A stretch of DNA of 64,000 nucleotides, taken from positions 610,344-674,343 of the forward strand of contig CAJINV010000013.1 of assembly GCA_905178155.1 (NCBI GenBank), given 5' to 3'. How positions within the stretch are numbered: position 1 is the stretch's first letter; every line of letters starts with the position of its first letter. The notes under the pieces were generated by a model that was given only the letters and a program-made list of their open reading frames with translations, searched no databases and had not been told where the DNA came from. The position numbers were made by a program, and so were the translations under genes. Shown in pieces: positions 1 through 11,900 of this stretch. The DNA comes from Amoebophrya sp. A120 (Eukaryota; Sar; Dinophyceae; Syndiniales; Amoebophryaceae).

Positions 1-3000
1 TGGAAGGGAAAACTGCAGGAGGAAAAAGAAGCCGCGGTTTCGCAAGCAGAAAAGGCGGCTCTGGACCGCTTCCAGGGAGAAGCGAGTGTGAAAGATAAAG
101 AGCTTTCTTCCCTCCGGGAAATCAACGCGGAAAGAGATGAACAAATTGTTTCGTTGGAAAAACATTTGCAGACCGCGATGGAAAAGCTGGAAAACGCGAG
201 CGAAACTATGGAAGGGAAAACCTTTGAGCTCCGTCAACAGTTGGAATCTGCGGAACAAGTGAAAAGCCAGCTGGAGCAAGATTTGGCGAGGGCAAAAGAG
301 GAGCAGCAGAAGTTCATTCTTGCCAAAAACGAGGAATTTGCTGCCAGAGAGCGAGAATTGCAGGAAAACTCGGATCTGCAAACCCTGCAGAACGCGAAAC
401 AGGCCTTGCAGCTGCAACTCGACGCCGCGACGACGCGCTCGCAGGAGTTCGCGGAGAAATGCCAGATGGAGCTCGGGAGCTACCGGGAGAAGTTGCTCTT
501 TTTGGAGAAGGAAAAGCAGGATCTTTCGGATAAGGTTCTGCGACTGAACAAGAATTTGTTAGAAGTGAACAGCGAAAACGACGCCTTGGTCGCGGATATG
601 GAGGAAAAGGAGGAAAAACTGATGCAGTACGAGATGCAGCAACCGATGCCGCAGCAGCAATTCCACGCGGCGGCAAATGGACACCACCACTACGGCAATA
701 CTATGTTGCACCACACCCGGCCCCAGAAGCAGTCCATCCGCATTCACCACCTACAGGAGGAGAACAGCTTGCTGAAGCACGACGTCGAGTCCTGGAAGGA
801 GCGAGAACAAACTGCGTGCGCCAAAATCGAAGAGATCATCGCGGATGGAGAAAGGCTCTGGTACGAGTGGGAGCAGGAGAAGCAGGTCCTGGTTGCGGAG
901 AACCTTGAAACGCAGAAGAACGCGAAACTCTACATCAAACAGTCACGAGAAGCTTATCTCCGGTTGAAGAAGGAGGGGTCCGAGTATTGCGCTGGGCTGG
1001 AAAAGCAGCTCGCTTTGCTGCAGCAAAAGGTGGACAGCAAGGGGAATCCGGTGACGAGAGACCCGCTGGACACCGCGCGGACGGACGGCTTCAACAACGG
1101 AGCGAGCCCCGTTTCCCACATTCATGAGACCAATAGTCCGCAGGGAAGTGGCACCAGAGCGGGCAGCTTTGCGGAGATTGCGAACTTTCTGGAAAACGAC
1201 GTCGGCCCGCCGCCCATCGGCAGCTCCAAGGAAAGCAATACAGCGAAGGAGCAGATACGCCTTTTGGATTTGGAAGTGCAAAAGTACAAGGAGAAGTGCG
1301 CTCTGCTGGAACAGCAGCTCAGTGAGGTGGGGAGAAGGATAGCAAGCAGCGATAAGAAGTCCTTTTCCGGCTCGCCCGATCTCGTCGGTGTGGATTTGCA
1401 AATGCCGACGAGTGCGGAGAAACAGGCCGGGATGAACAATGTCAAGCGCGCAAGTCAGATGACGAAGATCGTCGACGCCCTTGGCGAGTCGGTAAGGACG
1501 ACAAATCTGCACGGGACGCCGCAGGTCGGAGTCAACAACGACTCGCCGGAACTCCTGCCGCAGCATCCTATGGGCACTCCTCTGATCAAGGAAGATGAGG
1601 AGGGCTGGGATTGGGAAGACGACGATGTTGATCCTCTGGGCGGAAACAAGACTTCTACAACCGGTGCGGAACAAGAGCAAAAAAAGAATGCACCGCCGGA
1701 AGCAAATACAAATATCAACAAACCTGCTGCAGAAGCTGCGTCCAAGCACCTTTTCGCCGGCCCAAATCCTTCAGCAACTCCAACCGAGCAGGAAACCGTG
1801 ATCAAAAACCTCCAAAAAGAGCGATCGGAGCTGCAGTCGGAACTGCAGCAGACAGTCGACGAGAAGTTGCAATTAGAGCAGTTGGTCACGTCCCTCCAAA
1901 ACGAAAAGTCCGAACTCCAGCTGCTGACGCAGAAGGACAAAATCCAGCTGTCCGCTGCGGTTTCCGGAACGATGCGGAAGTTCTCGAATTCCTTGATGCC
2001 CTCCATTACGGAAGACGAAATCGATCAAACGCAGGATGTCCAGGTTTTGCAGCAGGAAGTGAAGCGGTTGAACGCGAAGCTGCACTTTTTGGCGAACGCC
2101 GCGAGCCAGCAGTTGACCGATCGAGGAGACCAGGAATCCGACATTGCGGAGCTCGAGGCGCAGCGGAATCTCGAAATCGCCGACGACCAGCTAGTCCCGC
2201 CCTCCGGATCCGCGGCGTCCGGCGCGGGTGGCGACATGATGAACCGCAGCTTGAGTGCGAATTTGTTGAATGGCGAAGGAGGTATTGGCCACATGTCGCC
2301 TGGAAAGAAGGGCGCTATGTCGGCGGTGTCCGTTTCCTCCGCCGATTCCATGGCGGTTTGCCACCAGGCAAACACAGTTCTCGACAGCGAGTTTGGCGGA
2401 AATCTCTCGGACATTGTTTTGAATAAGTCCGGCACAACTTCGCTCCACGGTGGAAATAACGAGAACAAGGGCGGTGGAGGAGGGGACAACACGACGTCGC
2501 ACAAGGGCGCTTTCGCAACCGCTGTGAGCAAATTATCCCCGCGGTCCGAGCAACTAATTGCCAATAAAGGAGGAGCATCTTCCGCTTCCCGTCGTCGAGA
2601 TTTGGATGTGCAGAGTGACATGGACAATATCATCTCAGCTGCGCGGTCCCGGACGGGGAGTAGAAAAGCGAATAGTAAGAACGGAAATGGGCTCCAGCTC
2701 GACGTTGAAGATCCGAACGACACAAGCGGGATCAATAACTTGCCCGAAAATGACGTTGACAATATGAACGAGATGAATGTCTCCGAAGCGGACTGCGACG
2801 CCGACTCCGTCGCGATCGGCACAGTTTCCTCGGCGAGTAGACCCCGACTCGTCCCGTCGAGTTGCGACGTGCCCCCCGCGGGCTTGCTGGGCAACGGCGC
2901 GGGGAGCAGTGCGGTCCCCGGGACGGAGGGGGAACGGGACGATGGGGAGCAAGACGATCTGGAGCAGTTGTTGCAGCAGGAGTTGTCGAATGAGATGAAT

Positions 3001-4448
3001 CTAAATTTGAACCCGGAACAGGCCCAACTTCAAAGACAGCAGATGGTCGAGCAGATGCTTTTGCACGGAATCAACGGGCCACAGATGAACGACTCCACCG
3101 CAATAAATGCGAAACAGGATTTCGACGCGAGCGCGCTCCGGGCCTTCGTTGGCACGAAAAACGCGGCCGGGGGGAAAGGCGGCCACCAGGGCCCGTCGGA
3201 AGCGGTGGTGGCTGGGATTGGGAAGGGCGCGGGGAGGATCCAGCTGCAAAGTGGCAATCCGCGGGAGCGGACGATGACGGAGATGAGTGTCAATGGGAAT
3301 TACACCGTGGAAGACGACGACGCGATGTTTAATGCGACGAATAAGGCGGGGTCCTCGGCGAGCATGAACCAGGCCAGTTTGCTGCTGGCAGAAATGGAGG
3401 AGCAGTACAACTTTTTTTCGTGATTTGCTTAAATAATGGCACTGGTAGATAATTTTTCGCGACACCACACACAGCGACTCTCTTTCTTCGTTTCATGTGC
3501 AGCCATAAAAATAAAATTTTGAAATTTCGCGGATTTTGACGGGAAACAAAAATAAAACTTTGAAAGTTCGGTAGTGATTTTTGTAGTTTGGGGCCGTAAA
3601 TGTACCTGCCCGTCATGCTTGTCTTCGGAGGATTACGTTTACCGCCTTCATTTTCGTCTCGTCGGGTCGTTCCGTCAGCTCAATAAAAATAAATTTTTGA
3701 AATTTCGCGGATCGAAGGGACAGACTCCACTGCTTTCGCGCAACGTTTCTTGAAGATAGGCATAGGCCGAAGAAGGCAGTTTTTTGCGAAAGAGGGTGAC
3801 CCTCGTCTATGAAATGCAGAGTCCATCGTCATCCTTTCGTACTGAATCTGAAAAAAAAATCCAAACAGATTTTCCACCGAGCGCACGGAGCTGCAGCTGA
3901 AGATTGACAAGGCGGAGGCGAAAGTTGAGTCGTTGACCAAGGAGCTCGAGCTTTTGAACGACAAGCTGCTTTCGGATAAGCACAAATTCGAGGAGCAAAT
4001 CGCCGAGTACGAGGCGAGCAGCACCGCGTCGCAGATTGAACTGACGAAAATCAAACAGGAACTGGAACTGGAAAAGAAGCGCAATAGTACAACGGAGATG
4101 AATAAGGTACTACCCTCCACCGCAGGAGCTACTTCAGGAGATAATATGAAGGTCGTGCAGCAACTGCAGCAGACACTAGCGAAGGTTACGACCGAGAAGC
4201 AGCAAATCCAAAAGCAGTTCCAGGCGAAGCAGATATCGCTTCAAAACGACGTGAAGAAATTGGAGCAAGAACTGGGGAAGAACTACGAGGGGAAAGAGGG
4301 GGATCGCATGCAAAAGATGATCACCACTTTACGGCAGGAAAGGGACAAAGCACGGGAACTCGCGGAGCAGTTTCACAAGCAACTGCAGAAATTGACCGGA
4401 GTAAAACCGACAAGCGGGGCGGGTGGAGTCGCGACGGGGAAAAAGTAG
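1..4448 (+). CDS. Coiled-coil protein, 5' end outside window
   Basis: The frame is open from base 1, so the gene starts upstream of the window. Exons: 1-3419 and 3869-4448, stop TAG at 4446-4448. Ending the first exon before GTGATT at 3420 and resuming after ACAG at 3868 keeps the frame (phase 2) and continues a heptad-rich helix (FSTERTELQLKIDKAEAK). If the intron is not removed, a TGA at 3421 stops the protein. The visible part is about 1,330 aa: long Glu/Lys/Gln-rich coiled coils at both ends and around the middle, separated by low-complexity Ser/Gly/Asn linkers. An acidic aromatic patch EEGWDWEDDDVDPL lies near codon 500 of the visible part. Such Trp-acidic patches occur in some golgins and tethering factors, but this is only a resemblance. 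Family not recognised; a structural, Golgi or cytoskeletal role is inference from the coiled coils. Confidence 0.75.
3505..3712. repeat. AT-rich direct repeats inside intron
   Basis: Inside the intron at 3420-3868 a roughly 30-nt unit is present twice, at 3505-3534 and 3682-3712. It consists of an A/T tract followed by GAAATTTCGCGGAT. A third, weaker copy (AAAAATAAAACTTTGAAAGT) lies near 3547. The two strong copies are about 178 nt apart. No inverted repeat at the ends is evident. Confidence 0.6.
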
Positions 4449-5943
4449 TGGGTCGGATAAAAAAAGTTGAAAGTTAATGTGTCCTTCCGTCGGCATTTAA
4501 AGTTTTGTATATTTGTTGGTTACTATGAAAATGAATGTACTTATGTACTTAGAGGGTGTTGGCAGCTGCAAACAGCTCGAGACTGTCTAGGTCTCCATGT
4601 ATTTAATTATGTCGCAAATCATCTTCAAGGTCCTCACGGACCGACGAGGACGAACTGTATAAAGAAAAACCTCTTGCTTTTCCACTAGCGAAACTGCGTC
4701 ACCAATTTTTTCGCAGTGATCGCGGTTCTACTTTTTCAAGAAACAGCTGTGAAAAAATAGGCCTTGTTGAATCAATAACAAAAAAGATTCGGTAGTTTTC
4801 TTGTTCCTTTACAGCGATATCAGGAAATTAATTTCGTGAAACGACAAATTTTCCTGAATCTTCAATCTAGCGACAAATTCTAATAAATACTTCTCGAAAT
4901 AAGCGTAACCCGCACTGTCTGTTGAAATGGTTCGAGCCTCACAAGAGCATCAAATATGAAAGTCAGCTTCAATATCCCTACAAAAACTGAGCCTAAGAAG
5001 CTCGCAGACGACGATTTTTTGTCCGGAATTCAAAGGAATTTCGAATACTAGCTTTGCGCGAATCATAATCTTCGAAACAAAATTCATTAATTCGGCTAAA
5101 AAACAAGCCGAGATGCAGTTGGTGTTACCTTCGGGATGGAAAAAAATGCCCGCGCCGTTTTAGACGTACTTCTACTTACTTACAGCAGGCACCTACTTAC
5201 ATCGGTGCTTTTGGATAGTTCTCACCTCGCCGTCGTCGTGACAATCTTGACGACGACAAATTCGGTATAGCTTTGTCATTCTCATTTCGGTTGAAATCAG
5301 TGGGCACGTCACGCCACCGTCGGTTCTGCAAACACATCGTGCACCAATGAAAAATCGTGCGGCTCGCAACTGAGACTGACATCCTCGTGCTTTTGAACGC
5401 TTCGTGCGGAAAGAGGAGCTCAGTAAACAACTTTGGTACAAGAAAAGTCAAGGAATTTTTCAGCGCTGTCGGTCGTCGTTCACACGTGCACTTGCACTGT
5501 TGGTGCCAGCCCATTGTCTAGTGCGTCTCCCTTGACGAGTGTCTTCGTCTTCTATGCGTTCTTCGTTCTTTCTCAAACAATGCAACAGGACCACAATCTC
5601 GACTACACCTAGAAAAAGCAGTATCTTTTCACATCGTTCTATCCTCCCACGTGAACAAGTCGAGTCTTCCCAGAGTCAAAAAATCACCTTCCCCCGTATC
5701 ATCTATCAAAATGTTTATAGTACACGCCCTCTACCCCAGTCTCGGCCTTGTTTTTCTCCGATTTTGTTTCATCGTTCGTTGGCCCCCCTCCTTCCAACTG
5801 ATGGGACGCAGTCGTAGAAGACCGGTACGCCCACGCGGACAAGGAAACGCAACTATCACCGCGGTGGCGAACACAGCATAGGCAGAAGATCTGCTTGCAC
5901 TTACCGTTTCAAGAAGAAGTAGACAAGAGCTTCCTGCTTTCTG
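4449..5943. other. Intergenic, no gene seen
   Basis: AT-richer DNA between two plus-strand genes. Only short open frames without coding character. The last about 400 nt are pyrimidine-rich (repeated tcttcg/ttcttt runs), which could hold the 5' untranslated region and any splice acceptor for the gene at 5944. No RNA gene or TIR element was recognised. Confidence 0.5.
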
Positions 5944-8900
5944 ATGGCTCCTCAGCAGGACAGCACCGCTCCGCCGCGGCCGATGCGTGGCAGCAGTCCT
6001 CCTCAGAGCAGCGCGCGCGATGCGGCTCTGCAGGACGATGACGATGATGACGTTAATGATGCTCCAGCGAATAACAACAGGACGGTGTCGCAAACCTTGG
6101 ACAACATCGAGTTTTCTATGCCACTAGGCGCTCTGCAGTCACAGGGCGTGTTCTCGTCTTCTGGGTCCGGGGGACCGGACAATTCGTTCTCCATGTCAAG
6201 GTTACTGATGAAGGACGAGAGAACGGTGGACATGTCCATGGGTGCTCCGCTTGCTGGAAATAGCGGCTCCGCGGCTGCTCGCGGGGTCCGCAGTGCAACT
6301 TCTCCGGGCGGCAGTGTTGCTGTGAGTAACGCTGCGTCCAAGGCAATGAACAACGACGATGCGGACCTCGACGCTTTGATTGGTGGCCCTCGGGGCGACA
6401 GGCTCCGGGAAAGCAGGATGAGCCGGCAACTGCAAAAGCAGCAGATGAAGTCCGGGGCGTTGCGCACCGGAGCGCCGGGAAACAAATTTTCCTCTTCTTC
6501 GATGCAGTCGGCTGGGGGTGAAGTGACGCCTTATTTGGCGTTCTTGCAGGCCGGGGGGCTGGACGCAGTAGAGATGAACTACGACTACGCCAGGATAGTA
6601 GATACCCCGCAGCCGCGACCATCGTCGGCGCCAGATAAAATGAACATCACCAAGTCGATTATGGGCAACAGGCCCACACAGAACCTCCAAAGCGATTCCG
6701 CAAGCAAGCCGTCGCTTTTTCTGAACCCAAAGTACAACAGGAAGCACCTGGAAATCCGGTTACTGACCACGGATAACCAACTTCTATTTTTCGAGCCCGC
6801 AAATTCAAACGATCGCACCGGGATTTTGTCTCGGAAAGCCGGGGAGGTCGCACAGATCAGAAGGTTGCAGGAAGTGCCAGACGTCGTGTTGACTTCCAAT
6901 TCCACCTGGCGCTTGAAGAAGGACGGGATGTTACTGACCAGGTCCACGGGCGCCTTCGCGGTTTGCGAGAAGAAGATCCGAAGAGACTCGAGGGTCAACA
7001 TCATGACGCCAATTCGGGCGTCGAATATTCTGCAGCATTTCGTGATGCACTACGAGTTTGGCACAACAACTTCGAATGCAGATGGTACGACACCTGAGGG
7101 AACATCAAGAACGGAGCAACAGAGCCTGGCTCTCGCGCTTCAGCAAGCGACCGACGGGAAGACTGCGGGTAGTTCCACGGCAAGTAGAAACTACGCCAAC
7201 AAGGCTATAATTTCCACTACTTCCACGCAGGATCTCACTGAGGAGCAAATCCAAGAGCAACTGGAGGAGCAGCGGTATGAGCAGCAGAAGTACCTGGACG
7301 CTTTTTCCCTTGCGCCGGCCGCCATGCCCTGGCTGCGGGTCGGGACCTCGATCCAGGGGCAACTGCAGCTCGTGCCGAAGGCCGACCAGGAAAAGGTGCT
7401 GGTCTTCTACAGCCCACAGATGGCGAAGAAACTGGTCGAGGAACACGCGCTGCAACGACAATACGGGAACAAGGCGGGGTCCTTCAAGAAACAGCACGTC
7501 CCGTTCATGACGCGCGTCCACCGCGAAAGAAAGGCGATCGAAGAATCGCTGGTGACCCTGCAGGCGAAAGCGCACAAGACGGTGACGGAATCCTTCGAGA
7601 TCCAAAGTTTGCAGAGCCGGTTGGCCAACGCGGAAGGCTTTCGGCTGTTGCTCTTGCGCAACCGGTTTGACCCGTTTTTCGACGGCTCGCAGCTACTCGG
7701 GCTCGACCTGGTGCAGCACTCGCACGACATCAAGGAAAAAGCGTTGGAGTATTTCCGGATGGCGAGCTTATACACTAAGGCGTTTTACAAAAAGAAAAAG
7801 GAACTCGATGCGGTGTTTGGGCAGAGTGGGAAAAACGGCGTCACGTCGAGGAGCAACAGTAAAACGAAAGCGGAGTTGAATGCTGCTACTGATGACCCGG
7901 AACTGAACCAATTGATCGCCGACGAGCTCGCGAAGCACCACTTCGACGCGTATAAAAAAGTGATTTCCAAGCAGGTCTGCCTGCCTGGAACCAGCCGCAA
8001 GTGGTCGGAGCCGGTATTTGACGTGGAGACGAATAAGGGCCCGGACGAAAGAAAGGTGTTGAAGACGCACATCATCAGCTTGCGACAAGAGGTCCCGTTC
8101 AACATCCACGACCCGTTTGACCCGTTCTGGATGAAGTGCGAAACGGACGCCGCGGAGTTCCACCGGACTCTGGTGAGCAGCAAGCACCACACGCATTTGG
8201 TCACTGGGAGCAATCAAGCCAACGCGTTTGGCGCGCACACGAAGCCCGGATCACTCCTGGCGACGCAAAATCAGAAACAGAGTTCCTCTGTCGAGAAGAT
8301 CCAGAATGTAGCGCCGGGCTCGGCGGCAGCAGCGGTGGAGCAGTATTTGAGCTCAAACAGCAAGAACACCGTTTCGAGCAACCTTCTGTCCGGTGGGAGA
8401 GTAGGCGGCAGTGCTACCTCGCCTTCCAGTGGCAACAACATCTCGTCTGGAATCCTCAACCTGGACAGCACCAATGTAGGAAACAACAACTCCGCAAATA
8501 ACAAGCAAGTTGACGCCATCACCTCGATCTCGCGGCAGCACGAGAAGCAAGCGCTGCAGCGCATGAATTCTCTCCTCCGGAAAACAGGGCAGTTGCGGGA
8601 GGACGCGAGGAAAGCTTCGCAGCGCGACAAGGACGACAACCAGCCGACGGAGGTGGATGACAGAGAGAAACTGAAGCAGATTGAGGAGGAAAAGAAAAAA
8701 CTGCTCGGCTTCGCCATGGGCCTGGACAACGTCGCTAGCAAGGTGCAAAAAGTGCAGGACAGCGTGGAGAACTCCGGGCAAAACAGCCCGAGTGGTAGCA
8801 GACAGAGCCCGGGGTTGTTCAACTTTTTCCCCGAAAACGCTTCTGATTTAGGCGAAGCTGGACCTCCAGGTGGAACAGCTGGTGGAGGTCTGAGCCCGTC

Positions 8901-11900
8901 CGATGGGATGAGTCTGAATGCGAACACCGATGCGAACAGCGTTTTAGACAATGATAGCCAGCCAGCCAGTATCACCTCCCGCTCCAGGGGCGGGTCGCGC
9001 GGCGGACTCATGTCGCCGACGAAGGCCTCGATGCAAAGGAAGCAAGTCGCCAGAAGCAATTCCGCCGCAAATGACAAGGACGCGCCGAACGCCAACAGCC
9101 CCAGCGCCGCGTCGATTTTAGGGGGAACGAGCAGTGCGGGAGGTTCTGGCATGAACAAGGATACTGCAACTGCGAAGGACCAGCAAACCACGAAGTCCAA
9201 AGCCGTGTCCTCCGCCTACGATGCGCAGATGCGGGAGCAAGCGGCGAAAGCCATGAAGAAAAGGGTGGAGTTTTTGAAACTGATGCAAGAATCGTTTCTG
9301 AAATTAAGGTTTCTGCACGCCTGGCCGGCCTGGCAGCTGGAGGAACTGTTCAGGGCGCACGTCGCGCCGGTGAAAAACGGAAAGAACGGGGGAAAAACGG
9401 CAGGAGATTCTCATCAACAACACCCGTCAAAACAGCACTGGCTTCTGAACGAGTCCTTCCTCCGAACGTTACAGCACGGCCCGACCTCTATGCCCACGCC
9501 AGAAAATTGCCGGCAAGTCGCTGACATGATTGAGAAGATGAAGCAGCTGCTGAAACAAGACATCCAACCCCGGAACACGCCCATCTTCCTCCAAATTGCG
9601 CTGAAAGTGCTAGAATCCGCGTACTTCTTATTGCAGAAAATGCACCTGGCGTGCGCGAAGGTCAATCCGGAGCCGGTTTTCGTCACCAGGAAGGAAGCTT
9701 TGCGGATTCCGCGCATGTTGCACCGCTGGGAGAAGGAAAAAGCACGGAGATTGGTCCCGTCCGAACGGGTGAATCAGTTGCCAGAGATTTTGCAGATCAA
9801 GAAGGAAGTGACCGATTTGAACACGCGGATCGTCAGCACGCGGGGGAGGATCAATTGGACTCTCTCTCGACTGGAATTCATACATCTGCGGAGCCTGAAG
9901 TCGACCGAACCGAACGGGACGAATTTGCTCGACATTTTGAAGGCCGTGCAGCATTTGCTCGCCGGGATTCTGCCGGAGGATCAACTGCCGTTGCACTTCA
10001 ACGTCCCCGCTAGGCCGAAATACATGGAGTCCTGGAAGCCCGGGATCCATCTGATGCTTTCGGATTTGGCGAAATTCAAAAACGCGCTGTTCGACGCGTG
10101 GCAGGACGTGGAAGATCTTTTGGCAAAAGACGAGCTTCTGAAACAAGCGAAAAAACAGCAGTCGCGGTCACGGTCAAACTCCCCAGCTGGTGGAGCTGCA
10201 AGAGAAAAGGAAAACAACAAGCAAACAGAGGAACAAGACGAGGAGCTGTCTATCGGGAGTTACTGGAAACCGCATTTGCGGAGATTAATCAAGGCGTGCG
10301 GGAAGCCGCTTTCCACCGGGATCAACGAACAGCGGTTAGCGAATTTCAAGCACTGCCGGGTGGTGATTTCTGCTTTGACGCTGGACCCTTATACCGGGAA
10401 GTTCACGAACGTGACGTCCATGTTCAAGGATGACAAGGCTTGCGCGTTTCTCTTCAAGTTCGTCCAGAATCTCACCATGTTGAAGGAGATGGTGGAAAAG
10501 TTACTCGAGTTGAAACAGGAGTCTAAAGAGGTCGAGGAAGCGGGCATTTTCTACATCTGGGAAACTGAAACAAAACGCGAATTGGAACTGCAGCACCGGA
10601 ACAAGGGCGAAATCGCCAGGATGCGTGAGAAAGAGGCGCTGGCGGCTGGCGGAGGGAGCGGTGCGGCCGGAGCAACTTCTTCCACCGGCGCTGTTGCCGA
10701 CAAAGACGTCGACGACGCCATCAAAGCGGCACAGGACGAAGCGATCGCCGCGGCGGCGACCAAGGGGAGGCTGTCAAGCACGACGAGAAATGTGATGGAG
10801 AAAAAGCGAGCGAAGTTGGAGCAACTGGAGCAATTGTTGTTGGCCGAGCAGGAGATCGCGTTCAGCCAACCCGAGTTGGAGAAACAGTTGTCTGGCGCGG
10901 CGGGGACCGAGCAGCAAGAAGATCCGGACTACGTGAACAAAAAAGCGAAGCACGAAGCGCTGTTGCTCGCTCTCCGCGCGGAAAAACGCGAGCTGGACGC
11001 GATTTTGGCGAACCAGCCACCAAGTACTAGTGCCGCGGGGGCGGCGAACAAGGGGCTGTTGCGGAGATCCTCGACTGTGTCGCTAGAGAAGGCTGATAGT
11101 GGTGTTCAGGATGGCACTGACGGGACGAACGCAAGTTCAGCTGCGGCGAAAAAAGCGCTCCTGCGCCGTATGTCCACCACCGGCTTGGACCACACCGGCT
11201 TAGAGCAAGAAGACTTACCCGCAAGCCTGGCGCCCTACCGATTCGCGAACGACGACCGCCATCCGGACGAGATTTTGCCTGGGGGAGGCACCGCCGCAAA
11301 TAGCGCGGAAGGGAATAAGCAAGCAGAGGACGTCGAAAGCGCCGGCGCGGCGACGACCGCGTTGCAACTGCAATCGCCCTTGAACTTGAAGCGCGGCCTG
11401 CCTGGTCCACCGATGAGCCCAAGACAGGCGGGTGCCATAGCGGTGGAAGCCGATAAGAAGTACTTGCGATCCTTGAAATCGGTCGAGCTCGACGGAGGGC
11501 AAAAGCAGCCAGATGGAACATCAACGGCAAAGCAGCAAGATTTCACGGCGAGTAAGACCCCCGGGGTTTTCGGTGGGTTATTGAAACAGGAGAAGTACCA
11601 CAAGCAACAGAATATTGAGAAGCAGAAGATCCAGAAGCAAATGGAACAGGAAGTTCCTCGCTCGGCGTCAGATTTTTTCACTGGGGTAAAGCGATTAGAT
11701 AAAGACTTGAACAGCAGCTACTTTGAGTTCGAGCTGCACGCCACGTGGCGCGGCAGACGGATCGGGCTAGAACTGGAGAAGCAACTCGCGCAGGAGAACG
11801 GCGTGGAAATTTTCCAGATCTCCCGCTCCTCCAACGACACGCTCGGATTGCAGTGTGTGGTTGATAAAAGTTTCCTCCGTTTGAAGCAGGATTTGTGCCA

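Noticed and set aside
2025-2894. Long minus-strand open frame (289 codons) opposite the first gene
   Set aside because: It is the antisense of GC-rich Ser/Gly codons in a clear plus-strand coding frame; no motif and biased composition.
4925-4950. GGTTCGAGCC, similar to a tRNA T-loop/B-box
   Set aside because: No matching A-box or acceptor stem within 100 nt upstream; no cloverleaf can be drawn.
8271-9200. 309-codon minus-strand frame inside the giant gene
   Set aside because: Shadow of the plus-strand frame; hydrophobic runs arise from antisense of Lys/Glu-rich codons.
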